64,000 nt of DNA from positions 1,674,001 through 1,738,000 of the forward strand of contig NZ_FXBL01000004.1 of the NCBI RefSeq assembly GCF_900177325.1, in the 5' to 3' direction. Below are positions 26,168-36,329 of this stretch, in pieces. The position numbers and the translations under genes are program-made. Source of the stretch: Mesorhizobium australicum. GTDB lineage: Bacteria; Pseudomonadota; Alphaproteobacteria; Rhizobiales; Rhizobiaceae. The notes beneath the pieces were generated by a model, which was not told the origin of the DNA, did not search any database, and saw nothing but the letters and a program-made list of their open reading frames with translations. Every line of letters begins with the position of its first letter. Position 1 is the stretch's first letter.

Positions 26168-26343
26168 ACATCCTCGATGTCGGTCACTTAGCCGCCGACA
26201 TGCCCCGTTTATCGTATGGAAGTGCCTTTTCAAGCCATTGTGGCTGGTCAATGACGGTTGCGCACAGGCCTTGCGTATTTCTGCGACTTGCCCTCGATGG
26301 ACGCGACATGCATAACCCGGTCGCTTCCGGGAGAGAGTTGCCG

Positions 26344-28302
<1,959 letters not shown>

Positions 28303-28406
28303 GCTCCGGCTTGGTTAACGCTTCGTGACGGAGAAATTTACCTAGACTTCAGGTGTGGTACACTTCGGTAAACAACCGGATAAGCAGGTAAGGAGTTGTT
28401 AAGAAA

Positions 28407-28532
28407 CGACCCCGATAGTCGTATGTAACTTGAGGGAGAAATCCCTGTGTCCGGTCAGGCCGGATTCAGCCATTCGCTCAAGCCCCGTGTGACAGCAAAT
28501 CTGACTGAGGCGCCATCGGCGCCTCTCTTTTT
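28407..28532 (+). ncRNA. Candidate small RNA or structured 3' UTR
   Basis: The 232-base gap after acetoacetyl-CoA synthetase holds consecutive hairpins: CGAC/GTCG (28407-28421), AGGGA-GAAA-TCCCT (28433-28446) and TCCGG/CCGGA (28450-28464), then a strong intrinsic terminator. The distance from the stop (about 100 bases) and ordered hairpins suggest an RNA with its own start or a processed 3' UTR. A GTG-initiated short frame at 28448 reads through the terminator and is not convincing. I did not recognise a known family. Confidence 0.4.
28507..28532 (+). terminator. Rho-independent terminator
   Basis: Stem GAGGCGCC / GGCGCCTC with a three-base loop, then TCTTTTT. It ends transcription coming from the acetoacetyl-CoA synthetase side and converges with the iron permease gene. 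Confidence 0.85.
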
Positions 28533-28534
28533 GT

Positions 28535-30226
28535 CTAGAGTTCCGCGTCGCGGTCGCGCATCAGGGCGCCCGACAAAAGCGCCACGGGCACCAGCGACGT
28601 CGCGATGATGGCCAGCGCGGCGATCGCCCCGTCCTCGACGACCCCGCGCGAAGCGTTCTCGTAGACATAGGTCGCGAGCGTGTTGAAGCCGAAGGGCCTG
28701 AGCAGGATCGTGGCCGAGAGCTCCTTGATCGTGTCGACGAACACCAGCACCGTCGCGGTGAAGATCGCGGGGCCGAGCAACGGCAGGATCACCGTCGCCG
28801 CACTCTGCATCGGCGTGCGACCGAGGCTGCGGGCGGCCTCGTCGAGATTGGGCGGCAGCTTCTCTATCCCCGACCGGATCGAGCCTTCGGCGAGCGCGAG
28901 GAAGCGCAGCGAGCAGGCGAGGATCACGGCCATCGCCGATCCGGAGATCAACAGTCCGGTCGAAACGCCGAGATATTGCCGCGCCAGCGCGTCGACACCG
29001 TTGTCGAAGCGGGCGAGCACGAACAGCAGGCCGAGGCCGAGGATTGTGCCGGGCAGGGCGTATCCCAGCGTCGCAAGCCGGACCAGCATCCCCATATCGC
29101 GCGTGCGCGCCAGCCGCAGCGCATAGGTGAGCAGCAGGGCCGCCGAGACGGTGATGGCCGCCGTGCCCGTCGCCGCCACGACGCTATGGAACAGTGCCCA
29201 GCCGAGCGTGGGATCGAAGAACTGGTCGAGCCGCCGCATGGCATAGCGCGCGAAGACGTAGAGCGGGATGCCGAAGCCGGCGAGAACGGGCAGGGCGGCC
29301 GCGGCCATCGCGAGCAGCGCCCGCCAGCCCCGCAGGACGGTGCGCGGCGGCCTGACCTTCATCTGCGTCGCGCGCGCCGAGTGGAAGCGCTGGTTGCGCC
29401 GCGCCCAACGCTCCGCCCACAGCACGGCGAAGACGATGGCGAGCATCAGGAGCGCGATCTGGGCCGCACCTTCGAGGCTGCCGCGATTGAGCCAGGTGGA
29501 ATAGACGGAGAAGGTGAGCGTGCGCACGCCGAGATATTCCGACGCGCCGATGTCGTTCAGCGTCTCCATCAGCACCAGCGCCACGCCGGCCGCGATCGCG
29601 GGCTTGGCCACCGGCAAAAGGATGCGCGTCAGCACCTTGAAGGGCGAGGCGCCGAGCGTGCGCGCCACGTCTGCTATGTTGCGACCCTGCATGATGAAGA
29701 CGATGCGGGTCGTCATATAGACATAGGGAAACAGCACCGCCGACATGACCAGCGCAGCTCCAGCGGTCGAGCGGATGTCGGGGAACCAGTAGTCCGCGCG
29801 GCTCTGGAAGCCGAACAGCGCCCGGATCGCGCTCTGGACTGGGCCGGAGAAATGGAAGAACTCCGCGAAGGCATAGGCTGCCAGATAGGGCGGCACCGCG
29901 AAGGGCAGCACCAGCGCCCAGGACAGGAGACGGCGGAACGGAAAGTCGAACGCCACCACCAGCCAAGCACTGACCACGCCGATGGAGGCGGTGCCGAGCG
30001 TCACGAGGAAGAGCAGCAGCGCCGTGGTCCGCACGGCTCCCGGCAGCACGTTGCGGATCAGGTGGGGCCAGTCCTCTCCGCTGCCCGACAGGGCGATGAA
30101 AGCGAGTGCGACGACAGGCGCGAGCACGGCGGCCGCGATCAGCACCGCCGGCAGGAGCGCCAGCGCATGGCGCGGGCGTCGAACGCGCAGCGGACGGTCG
30201 GTATGTGCCTTTTCCACCAGAGTCAT
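28535..30226 (-). CDS. fbpB: Ferric iron ABC transporter, fused double permease
   Basis: A 563-residue permease with about twelve membrane helices in two halves, each with an EAA loop: DVARTLGASPFKVLTRILLPVAKP (about residues 195-218) and DEAARSLGRTPMQSAATVILPLLGP (about 475-500). This fused layout is that of FbpB/SfuB/HitB ferric permeases. It lies behind the binding-protein gene on the minus strand. No ATPase (FbpC) gene follows; the next gene is convergent. Confidence 0.9.
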   Translation of the reverse strand: MTLVEKAHTDRPLRVRRPRHALALLPAVLIAAAVLAPVVALAFIALSGSGEDWPHLIRNVLPGAVRTTALLLFLVTLGTASIGVVSAWLVVAFDFPFRRLLSWALVLPFAVPPYLAAYAFAEFFHFSGPVQSAIRALFGFQSRADYWFPDIRSTAGAALVMSAVLFPYVYMTTRIVFIMQGRNIADVARTLGASPFKVLTRILLPVAKPAIAAGVALVLMETLNDIGASEYLGVRTLTFSVYSTWLNRGSLEGAAQIALLMLAIVFAVLWAERWARRNQRFHSARATQMKVRPPRTVLRGWRALLAMAAAALPVLAGFGIPLYVFARYAMRRLDQFFDPTLGWALFHSVVAATGTAAITVSAALLLTYALRLARTRDMGMLVRLATLGYALPGTILGLGLLFVLARFDNGVDALARQYLGVSTGLLISGSAMAVILACSLRFLALAEGSIRSGIEKLPPNLDEAARSLGRTPMQSAATVILPLLGPAIFTATVLVFVDTIKELSATILLRPFGFNTLATYVYENASRGVVEDGAIAALAIIATSLVPVALLSGALMRDRDAEL

Positions 30227-30242
30227 GCGGTTTCCGTCACGA

Positions 30243-30276
30243 CGAAGGCCGGGAAGGTCGCCCCGCCCGGCCTTCG
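30243..30276 (-). terminator. Intra-operon hairpin between fbpA and fbpB
   Basis: A perfect 11-pair stem CGAAGGCCGGG / CCCGGCCTTCG with a 12-base loop and no U-tract. It sits just after the binding-protein stop, so it probably protects the upstream mRNA and sets the ratio of binding protein to permease. Confidence 0.6.
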
Positions 30277-30295
30277 CAGATCATTGTCGTCCGTC

Positions 30296-31339
30296 TCAGC
30301 TCGCCGGGCCGTCGTCGAGGCCGACGCGGTCGACCATCTCGGAGGCTGCCTTACGATTCTTGGCGATGTCGGCGAGCGGCAGCGTGTCGGCGTTCAGCGC
30401 GCCGAAGCCCTTGACGATGTCGGACGGCGCCAGGCCGGGCTCGACCGGATATTCGAACACCTGCTGGGCATAGACCTGCTGCGCCTCATGCGAGGACAGG
30501 AACTGGATGAGCTTCACCGCATTGTCGCGGTTCGGTGCGTTCTTGGCCAGCGCCACGCCCGACACGTTCACATGCGTGCCGCCGTTCTCGAAGGTCGGGA
30601 AGACGACCTTGATGGCTTTCGCCCAGTCCTTCTGCTCCGGATCCTTCTCGTTGGTCATCATCAGGCCGACATAATAGGTGTTGCCGAGCGCGATGTCGCA
30701 TTCGCCGGCCGCAATCGCCTTCGCCTGGTCGCGGTCGCCGCCGTCGGGCTTGCGCGCCAGATTGGCCTTCACGCCCTTCAGCCACTCCTCGGTCTTGGCC
30801 TCGCCCCAATGCGCGATGGCGGCCGAGATGAGCGCCAGATTGTAGTCGTGCTGGCCCGAGCGGATGCAGATCTTGCCCTTCCACTTCGGGTCGGCGAGGT
30901 CGGCATAGGTGATTGCGTTGTCGCTGACGCGGTCCTTTGACGCGTAGACGACGCGAGCGCGCTTGGTCAGACCGAACCAGTTGCCGGACGGGTCGCGGTA
31001 TTCGGCGGGGATGTTGCCGTTGACGGTGGCGTCGTCGAGGGGCTGGGTCACGCCCGCGTCGACCGTCTTGGCAAGGCGGGCGATGTCGACGGTGAGGATC
31101 ACGTCGGCCGGCGAGTTGACGCCCTCGGCGGCGATGCGCTCTTCGAGGCCCTTGTCGAGGAACAGCACCTCGGTCTTGATCCCGGTCTCGGCCGTGAAGG
31201 CGTCGAGCACCGGCTTGATCAGGTCCGGCTGGCGGTAGGAATAGATGTTGACGGTCTGCGCGGACGCGCCCGAGGCGGCCAGCCCGATCGCGAGAGTGAC
31301 ACCGGCGAATGCGGCGTTGCGTGCGAAGGCTCGTATCAT
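30296..31339 (-). CDS. fbpA: Ferric iron ABC transporter, periplasmic binding protein
   Basis: A 347-residue protein with signal peptide (cleavage after ASA, about residue 24) and the FbpA/FutA pattern: VNIYSYRQPDLIKPVLDAF, EVLFLDKGLEERI and the tyrosine pair of the iron site in ALGNTYYVGLM. It captures Fe3+ in the periplasm for FbpB. ATG at 31339 with AGGAGA upstream. A perfect iron control element lies 132 bases before the start, so control by the iron regulator Irr is likely. Confidence 0.92.
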   Translation of the reverse strand: MIRAFARNAAFAGVTLAIGLAASGASAQTVNIYSYRQPDLIKPVLDAFTAETGIKTEVLFLDKGLEERIAAEGVNSPADVILTVDIARLAKTVDAGVTQPLDDATVNGNIPAEYRDPSGNWFGLTKRARVVYASKDRVSDNAITYADLADPKWKGKICIRSGQHDYNLALISAAIAHWGEAKTEEWLKGVKANLARKPDGGDRDQAKAIAAGECDIALGNTYYVGLMMTNEKDPEQKDWAKAIKVVFPTFENGGTHVNVSGVALAKNAPNRDNAVKLIQFLSSHEAQQVYAQQVFEYPVEPGLAPSDIVKGFGALNADTLPLADIAKNRKAASEMVDRVGLDDGPAS

Positions 31340-31470
31340 GGTCGTCTCCTGCCCTTCATAATGAGTTTTCCCGTCAGCCGGGACAGCCGCCGGGGCGGAA
31401 ATCCTGACTGCGCGGCTCCTCAATGAAGCGAAAGGCGTTTTCCGTCAAGGAAAACGTAGTGAATTCAGTG

Positions 31471-31489
31471 GTTTAGAAACTTTCTAAAC
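31471..31489 (-). promoter_or_regulatory. Iron control element (Irr box) upstream of fbpA
   Basis: GTTTAGAA-ACT-TTCTAAAC is a perfect 8-3-8 palindrome and matches the rhizobial ICE consensus TTTAGAA-N3-TTCTAAA bound by Irr. Nearer to fbpA is a second inverted repeat, CGTTTTCC / GGAAAACG (31436-31456), whose loop holds a possible -35 (TTGAC, minus strand). Placement of the ICE upstream of that -35 would suit activation by Irr under iron limitation; this last point is inference. Confidence 0.8.
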
Positions 31490-31535
31490 AACTTTCCTCA
31501 TGTTTTTCAGGGACTTGCCGGCCGAGTCTGAGGCA

Positions 31536-34500
31536 TCAGCCGGCGAGGACGCGCTGCGAGGGGAAGACGATCTCGACCATCGTTCCCTCGCCCGGGACCG
31601 AACTGATGGAGAAGCGCGCCCGATTTGCCTCGACCATGGCCTTTGTCAGCGGCAGCCCGAGCCCGGTTCCTTCGCCGCGCGGCCGTTTCAGCGCGTTGAT
31701 CTGCTTGAACGGCTTCAACGCCTGCTCGATCTCGCCCTGCGACATGCCGACGCCGGTGTCGCGCACCCTGAGCACCACGTCGCCGGTGGGCTCGTACGAC
31801 GTCGACACGATCACCTGTCCCCCGGCCTGCGTGTAACGCACCGCATTGGAGAGCAGGTTGAGGGCGATCTGGCGGATCGAGCGGAGATCGGCCACGACGT
31901 CGGGCAGCCGCGAGACGAAGGAGGACCGGATGATGACCCGGTCGCGGTTGGCCTGCGGCTGCATCATCGCGACGGCCTCGGCGAGCGTCTCGTTGAGCGA
32001 GACCGCCTCGTAGGACATCTCCTGCTCGCCCGCCTCGATCTTCGAGATGTCGAGCAGGTCGTTGACGAGGTCGAGCACGTGGTTGCCCGACTTGTTGATG
32101 TCGCGCAAGTAGTCGCGGTAGCGGTCGTTGACGATCGGCCCGAACTTCTCGTCGATCATCAGCTCGGAGAAGCCGATGATGGCGTTGAGCGGCGTGCGGA
32201 TCTCGTGGCTGATGCGGGCCAGGAATTCGGTCTTCTGCGAGGAGGCGCGTTCGGCTTCGGCGCGCGCCTGGGTCAGTTCCTCCTCGGCGCGCTTCCACTG
32301 GGTGATGTCGCGCAGCACCGCGCAGTAGCCGTTGGCGCCGGGCAGCCGGCCGATGGTCATGAACAGCGGAATGAAGCCGCCCTGGGCCTCGCGGCCGATC
32401 ACCTCGCGGCCGTCATTGAGCACGCTCGCCACCCCGTTGTCGGAGAGGCCGGTGAGATAGTCGCGCGCGGCGCGCTGACTCTCGACCGCGAACAGCGAGA
32501 CGAACGGCTTGCCCGCGACTTCGGTGCTGTCGAAGCCGAACAGCGCCTCGGCGGGCCGGCTGATCGAGCGGATCGAGCCGTCATTGCCGATGATGACGAT
32601 CCCGTCCGTCGCCGTGTCGAGGATGGTGCTCATCTCGTTGACACGCGATTCCAGGTCCTCGAGCTCCTCGAAGGTCGCAACGGGAGCCGAGGGTGCCGGC
32701 GAGGTGCGCAAAGCGAGCAGCAGCGCCTTGCCGCCCTTCCACGGAACCGATTGCAGCAGCGCGTCGACGGGGAACTCCTCGCCGCCCTTGGTGCGCAGGC
32801 GCCGGCGATGGTCTTCCGGATCGCGATCCGGACTGTCCTCGCCGTCGACGAACAGGGCGTCGAGACCGCCGGCCATGTCCAGTTCGGCCAGCGAGGCATA
32901 GCCGGTGAGGTCGTGGAACTCCTGATTGGCGAAATGCAGCACGTCGCCCGCATGGATCAGGACCGGCACCGGCAGTCGGTCGAGCAGCGACGTGTCGACG
33001 GAGCGCGGGAGCACCTCGGCGGGAGGTGCGATGTCTTCATATTCAGCCGCATACTCCGCCGCAGCGAGCGAATATTCGTCCGCCTCGGCGGCCGGCTCCG
33101 TTGGCGGGACGGCCTCGTCTGAGTCTTCGTCGACGGTCTCCTGCTCCGAAGGCTCGTCCTCGATGCTCGCCGTCGCGATCTCGTCGGGCTCCGGCGCGTG
33201 GGGATCGAGATGGTCCTCGATCAGGCCATCGCCGTCGGTTTCGTCGGGCGTCTCGTCCTGCCAGGCGTCGGCCTCGTCGGGGCCGGGCAAGTCGTCGGAA
33301 TAAAGACGCGGCTCGACCTCGGCGGGCCGCTCGTCCTCCGATTCAGTCTCCCGTCCTTCGTCTGCCGGCGGCTGCGAGGGTTCGGACGCTTCAGCCTCCG
33401 GCGACGCCTCGGCGCCCGCCTTCTTGAGGCGCACGCCGATCTCGCGGAAGGCGTTCTTCTCGGTCGGCGTCAGCCCGCGCTCGTTTGCGGCGGGGCGGTG
33501 CTCGGCGAGACGAATGATCTTGTCCGCCTGCCGCCGTTCCGGCGTCGCGTCGACCGAGATCGCCGGAGTCTCGCCCGCGAAAGGATCGTTCGCCTCCGTC
33601 GGCTCCGCAGCCGTCTCGGAGGAGGGTGCTTCGTCGCTTTTGCGGAGAGAAAAGCCGGTGGCTTCCTCGTCGACCACGGCGTCGCCGACGCGAACCACGC
33701 CGAAGCCCCGGAAGCCCTCGAAGGATCGGTCGCGCGCATAGACCGGCAAGGCGGCGAGGTCGACGGGGACCCGCAGATCCGTCCCCTCGATCGGCCACAT
33801 CACCGACCGCCCCGACCATGTGTCGCGCCGGTCCAGCAGGCCGTTGATCTCGCCGTCCGGATCGAGACCGAATGCGTCCGCCACCTCGCGGAACGACTTG
33901 CCGACGACGTCGGCCGCGCTCGCGCCGACGCTGCGGGCGAACTCGTCGGAAACGGTGCTGAAACGCCCCTGCGCGTCGGTGCGCCAGACGAAGCGGATCG
34001 GGCCGGAACGAAGGTCGGGCCGGAAGACGGCGTCGTCCGCGTCGGTATCATCGTCCGGGGAGGCCGCATCGGAGACGACAGGCGCATCCTCTGCCGCACT
34101 GGTTTCGGGCGACTGCTCTTCGGAAAGATCGGCTGAAGCGTCGACAGGCTCGGACTCGTTGAGCTCCGCAGCTTCCGGGGGGATTGCCGCGGCCGGCTGC
34201 TCGGCGGACAGCACGTCCTCGTCCGTATCGCCGAAATCCTCGGCGGCTTCTGCGAACTCAGCCTGCGGTTCATCGTCGGGCTCGGACGTGCCGGTCCCGG
34301 TGTCGTCTTCGATGGCTTCGGGAGCCTCGGCCTCGTCCGAAATCTCGACGGACGGCTTGTCCTCGATCGTGTCGTCGAAATCCTCGTCGACGATGAACCT
34401 TGCCGCGATGTCGGAAACCGCCGCGAGCGTCAGCGGACCGTCGAGATCGGGCAGTGCGGCCTCGTCGTCGGCCGTGTCGGCGTCTTCCTCATCGACGGGG

Positions 34501-35399
34501 TTCGCGGTCGGCTCCGGACCGGCGCCGTCCTCCGAAAGTGGTTCGGCGAGCGGTGTCGGCGCAAGGGCCGGGGCGACGGCCGGCGTGTCGTCGAAATACC
34601 AGGTGTCGCTTTCGGCAGCGGGCACTGCGGCAGCCTTGGCCGGAGGCGATGGCGGGAGGGCGGGAGGCGTGGGAACCGTGGGAGCTGCCTCTTCCACGGA
34701 CACTTCACCCGTTTCGGCCGGCTGCGGATCGTCTACGACGATGACGAGGTTGCGCTCGGGGTCGTCCGAAAGGTGGGCGATCCCCACCGGATAGACCATG
34801 TCGCCGATGGGCACGAGCCGCTTGATCAGGCGGTCGGCCTCGTTGCGCACGTCGCTTGCCAGTCCGGCCAGCACCTCGCGGGAGGGTCCCGTCGTCATGA
34901 AGCCGGGGGAGGCGGCGATGGCCGCTCCGCTGCCGTCGATCAGGGCGGCATGGTGCCCGGCCTCGCCGATGCCATGGATCGCGCGCGCGCCCGTCTCCTC
35001 GGGGCTGCGCCTGCCGGCTTCGAGATCGGGCGCGACAAGCATGATGGCAAGCGCGCCGTCGGGGAGGGTGACCTCGCTGGCGAGGAAGCCGACCGCATGG
35101 CTGCTCAGGCGCTGGGTCACGCGCACGATCAGCGACCGCTTCGAGCCGATCGCGGGGAAGCCGGGCATGCCGGCGATCTGCCGCCGCGCGGCGAGGCCGA
35201 GATTGGATGCGCCGCCGCGCGCCTCCTCGATATCGTCATGGCCGAGCAGCGCAGCACCTGCGCCGTTCGCCCAGACGACCGTATCGAGGTCGACGCTCAG
35301 GATCACCACCGCGTCGCCCGCAAGGAAATGCGGGCGGACGGGATCCAACACGGCGACGTCGATGAACGGATAGATCTGTGTCGGCATCTCGACCGTCAC
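31536..35399 (-). CDS. Multi-PAS cytosolic sensor histidine kinase (PleC/DivJ/PdhS-like)
   Basis: A 1287-residue kinase without membrane helices. It has an N-terminal PAS-like region (about 10-110), long Asp/Glu/Ala-rich disordered stretches (about 220-450 and 560-800), further PAS domains (about 455-555, 815-900 and 930-1040), a HisKA dimerisation helix with phospho-acceptor His1065 (SHEIRTPLNAIIGFSELM) and a C-terminal HATPase domain (VRDTGVGM, GEGTGLGLPL). The HisKA sequence is that of PleC/DivJ/PdhS kinases that act on DivK in cell-cycle control. GTG at 35399 has GGAG upstream; ATG at 35387 is the alternative. Confidence 0.85.
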   Translation of the reverse strand: MTVEMPTQIYPFIDVAVLDPVRPHFLAGDAVVILSVDLDTVVWANGAGAALLGHDDIEEARGGASNLGLAARRQIAGMPGFPAIGSKRSLIVRVTQRLSSHAVGFLASEVTLPDGALAIMLVAPDLEAGRRSPEETGARAIHGIGEAGHHAALIDGSGAAIAASPGFMTTGPSREVLAGLASDVRNEADRLIKRLVPIGDMVYPVGIAHLSDDPERNLVIVVDDPQPAETGEVSVEEAAPTVPTPPALPPSPPAKAAAVPAAESDTWYFDDTPAVAPALAPTPLAEPLSEDGAGPEPTANPVDEEDADTADDEAALPDLDGPLTLAAVSDIAARFIVDEDFDDTIEDKPSVEISDEAEAPEAIEDDTGTGTSEPDDEPQAEFAEAAEDFGDTDEDVLSAEQPAAAIPPEAAELNESEPVDASADLSEEQSPETSAAEDAPVVSDAASPDDDTDADDAVFRPDLRSGPIRFVWRTDAQGRFSTVSDEFARSVGASAADVVGKSFREVADAFGLDPDGEINGLLDRRDTWSGRSVMWPIEGTDLRVPVDLAALPVYARDRSFEGFRGFGVVRVGDAVVDEEATGFSLRKSDEAPSSETAAEPTEANDPFAGETPAISVDATPERRQADKIIRLAEHRPAANERGLTPTEKNAFREIGVRLKKAGAEASPEAEASEPSQPPADEGRETESEDERPAEVEPRLYSDDLPGPDEADAWQDETPDETDGDGLIEDHLDPHAPEPDEIATASIEDEPSEQETVDEDSDEAVPPTEPAAEADEYSLAAAEYAAEYEDIAPPAEVLPRSVDTSLLDRLPVPVLIHAGDVLHFANQEFHDLTGYASLAELDMAGGLDALFVDGEDSPDRDPEDHRRRLRTKGGEEFPVDALLQSVPWKGGKALLLALRTSPAPSAPVATFEELEDLESRVNEMSTILDTATDGIVIIGNDGSIRSISRPAEALFGFDSTEVAGKPFVSLFAVESQRAARDYLTGLSDNGVASVLNDGREVIGREAQGGFIPLFMTIGRLPGANGYCAVLRDITQWKRAEEELTQARAEAERASSQKTEFLARISHEIRTPLNAIIGFSELMIDEKFGPIVNDRYRDYLRDINKSGNHVLDLVNDLLDISKIEAGEQEMSYEAVSLNETLAEAVAMMQPQANRDRVIIRSSFVSRLPDVVADLRSIRQIALNLLSNAVRYTQAGGQVIVSTSYEPTGDVVLRVRDTGVGMSQGEIEQALKPFKQINALKRPRGEGTGLGLPLTKAMVEANRARFSISSVPGEGTMVEIVFPSQRVLAG

Positions 35400-35534
35400 T
35401 CTGCTCCACCCCTCGCGCGAATGGTTGTAGTTAACAGACGTTTAATACCGGGAGTCGACCGCCCGCGTCCATCTTCCGTGCGCATCGGGACGCGGGTTTC
35501 GGCGTCTGTGGTTAATCCGGCGCAGCGGTTCCGC

Positions 35535-35562
35535 TGCATTGCAACAAATATATTGCACTGCA
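35535..35562 (+). promoter_or_regulatory. Two PhaR-type boxes upstream of the phasin gene
   Basis: TGCATTGCA (35535-35543) and TGCACTGCA (35554-35562) both fit TGC-N3-GCA, the pattern bound by PhaR repressors of phasin genes, and their centres are 19 bases apart. The second overlaps the predicted -35. PhaR would leave the DNA when polyhydroxybutyrate granules form. The motif is seen; PhaR control is inference. Confidence 0.6.
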
Positions 35563-35580
35563 CAATAATATGGTCTATAT
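35553..35580 (+). promoter_or_regulatory. Predicted phasin promoter
   Basis: TTGCAC (35553-35558), 16 bases, then CTATAT (35575-35580), close to the alphaproteobacterial sigma-70 pattern TTGAC-N17-CTATAT. The transcript would start near 35587, leaving a leader of about 68 bases before the phasin ATG. Confidence 0.5.
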
Positions 35581-35654
35581 TGGAATCATCGATTGGGGTC
35601 GATGCCTACGTGTCGCGTCCCAGCCATTAAGGAAACGCTAGGAAGGAAGATAAA

Positions 35655-36101
35655 ATGAGCAAGACCGCCAAGGACACCATTGAATTCCCCACCTTCGACG
35701 CTTCGAAAGCCACCGAGCAGCTGCGTGATTTCACGGAGAAGGGCATGGAGCAGACGAAGGAAGTCTACGCGAAGCTGAAGTCCGGCGCCGAAGAGGCCCA
35801 GAAGACGTTCGAATCCACCTATGAAACCGCCAAGACCTCGAGCGCCGACCTGTCGCTGAAGACGATCGGTGCGATGCGCGCCAATGCCGAGTCGGCCTTC
35901 GCGCATCTCGAAGCGCTCGTCGGCGTGAAGTCGGTCTCCGAGTTCATCGAGCTGCAGACCGCCTGGCTGCGCAAGAGCGTCGAGATGGGCGTCGAGCAGG
36001 CCAAGGACATCCAGGCCGCCTCCACGAAGGCCGCCGAGGACGTCGCCAAGCCGTTCAAGACCGCCTTCGAGAAGTCGCTGAAGGACCTCAAGGTCGCCTG
36101 A
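35655..36101 (+). CDS. phaP: Phasin family protein
   Basis: A 148-residue amphipathic, mostly helical protein with the Phasin_2 pattern: EQLRDFTEKGMEQTKEVYAK near the N-terminus and SEFIELQTAWLRKSVEMGVEQAKDI in the second half. Phasins coat polyhydroxybutyrate granules. The ribosome site is GGAAGGAAG (35640-35648). It has its own promoter with PhaR-type boxes, is divergent from the PAS kinase gene, and its 3' UTR carries the three-hairpin RNA. Confidence 0.9.
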   Translation: MSKTAKDTIEFPTFDASKATEQLRDFTEKGMEQTKEVYAKLKSGAEEAQKTFESTYETAKTSSADLSLKTIGAMRANAESAFAHLEALVGVKSVSEFIELQTAWLRKSVEMGVEQAKDIQAASTKAAEDVAKPFKTAFEKSLKDLKVA

Positions 36102-36121
36102 CGATCTCAGGCGCAAGCAAT

Positions 36122-36229
36122 CCCGCGAGCGGTTCTCCTCCTCCCAACCGCTCCGGGTCGGTGGCCGGCTTCTCCTCCCGCCGGCGATCATGGAAAGGAC
36201 CGGGTCCTCCCCCCGGTCTTTTTCTTTTT
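36122..36229 (+). ncRNA. Three-hairpin anti-Shine-Dalgarno RNA (alpha-r14/cuckoo-like)
   Basis: Three hairpins follow the phasin stop, each with a CCUCC-containing loop. Hairpin A: GAGCGGTT/AACCGCTC, loop CTCCTCCTCCC (36135-36145), extended by CCCG/CGGG over a bulged C. Hairpin B: GCCGGC/GCCGGC, loop TTCTCCTCCC (36170-36179). Hairpin C: GACCGGG/CCCGGTC, loop TCCTCCC (36205-36211), which is also the terminator. Repeated exposed CUCCUCCC loops are the hallmark of the rhizobial alpha-r14 and 'cuckoo' sRNA groups, which can pair with ribosome sites. It may be processed from the phasin mRNA or have its own start. Confidence 0.65.
36198..36229 (+). terminator. Rho-independent terminator of phasin and its 3' RNA
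   Basis: A seven-pair stem GACCGGG / CCCGGTC followed by TTTTTCTTTTT. It ends the phasin transcript and forms the third hairpin of the anti-Shine-Dalgarno RNA. Confidence 0.9.
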
Positions 36230-36329
36230 GGCTTCCCCGCAGCCGCATCTCGTGGATTCGGCCGGGCTGAAAAGCCTTGAAATGTGCCGCGGCACGACGT
36301 ATGAGCCCTGCGTCGCCGACAGGCCCAGT

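Noticed and set aside
28448..28534. GTG-started short frame in the structured gap
   Set aside because: It reads through the intrinsic terminator into the convergent gene; the hairpins fit RNA structure better.
33000..34700. Repeated GAG/GAC-rich sequence suspected to be a tandem DNA repeat
   Set aside because: It codes for the acidic disordered parts of the PAS kinase; there is no fixed repeat unit.
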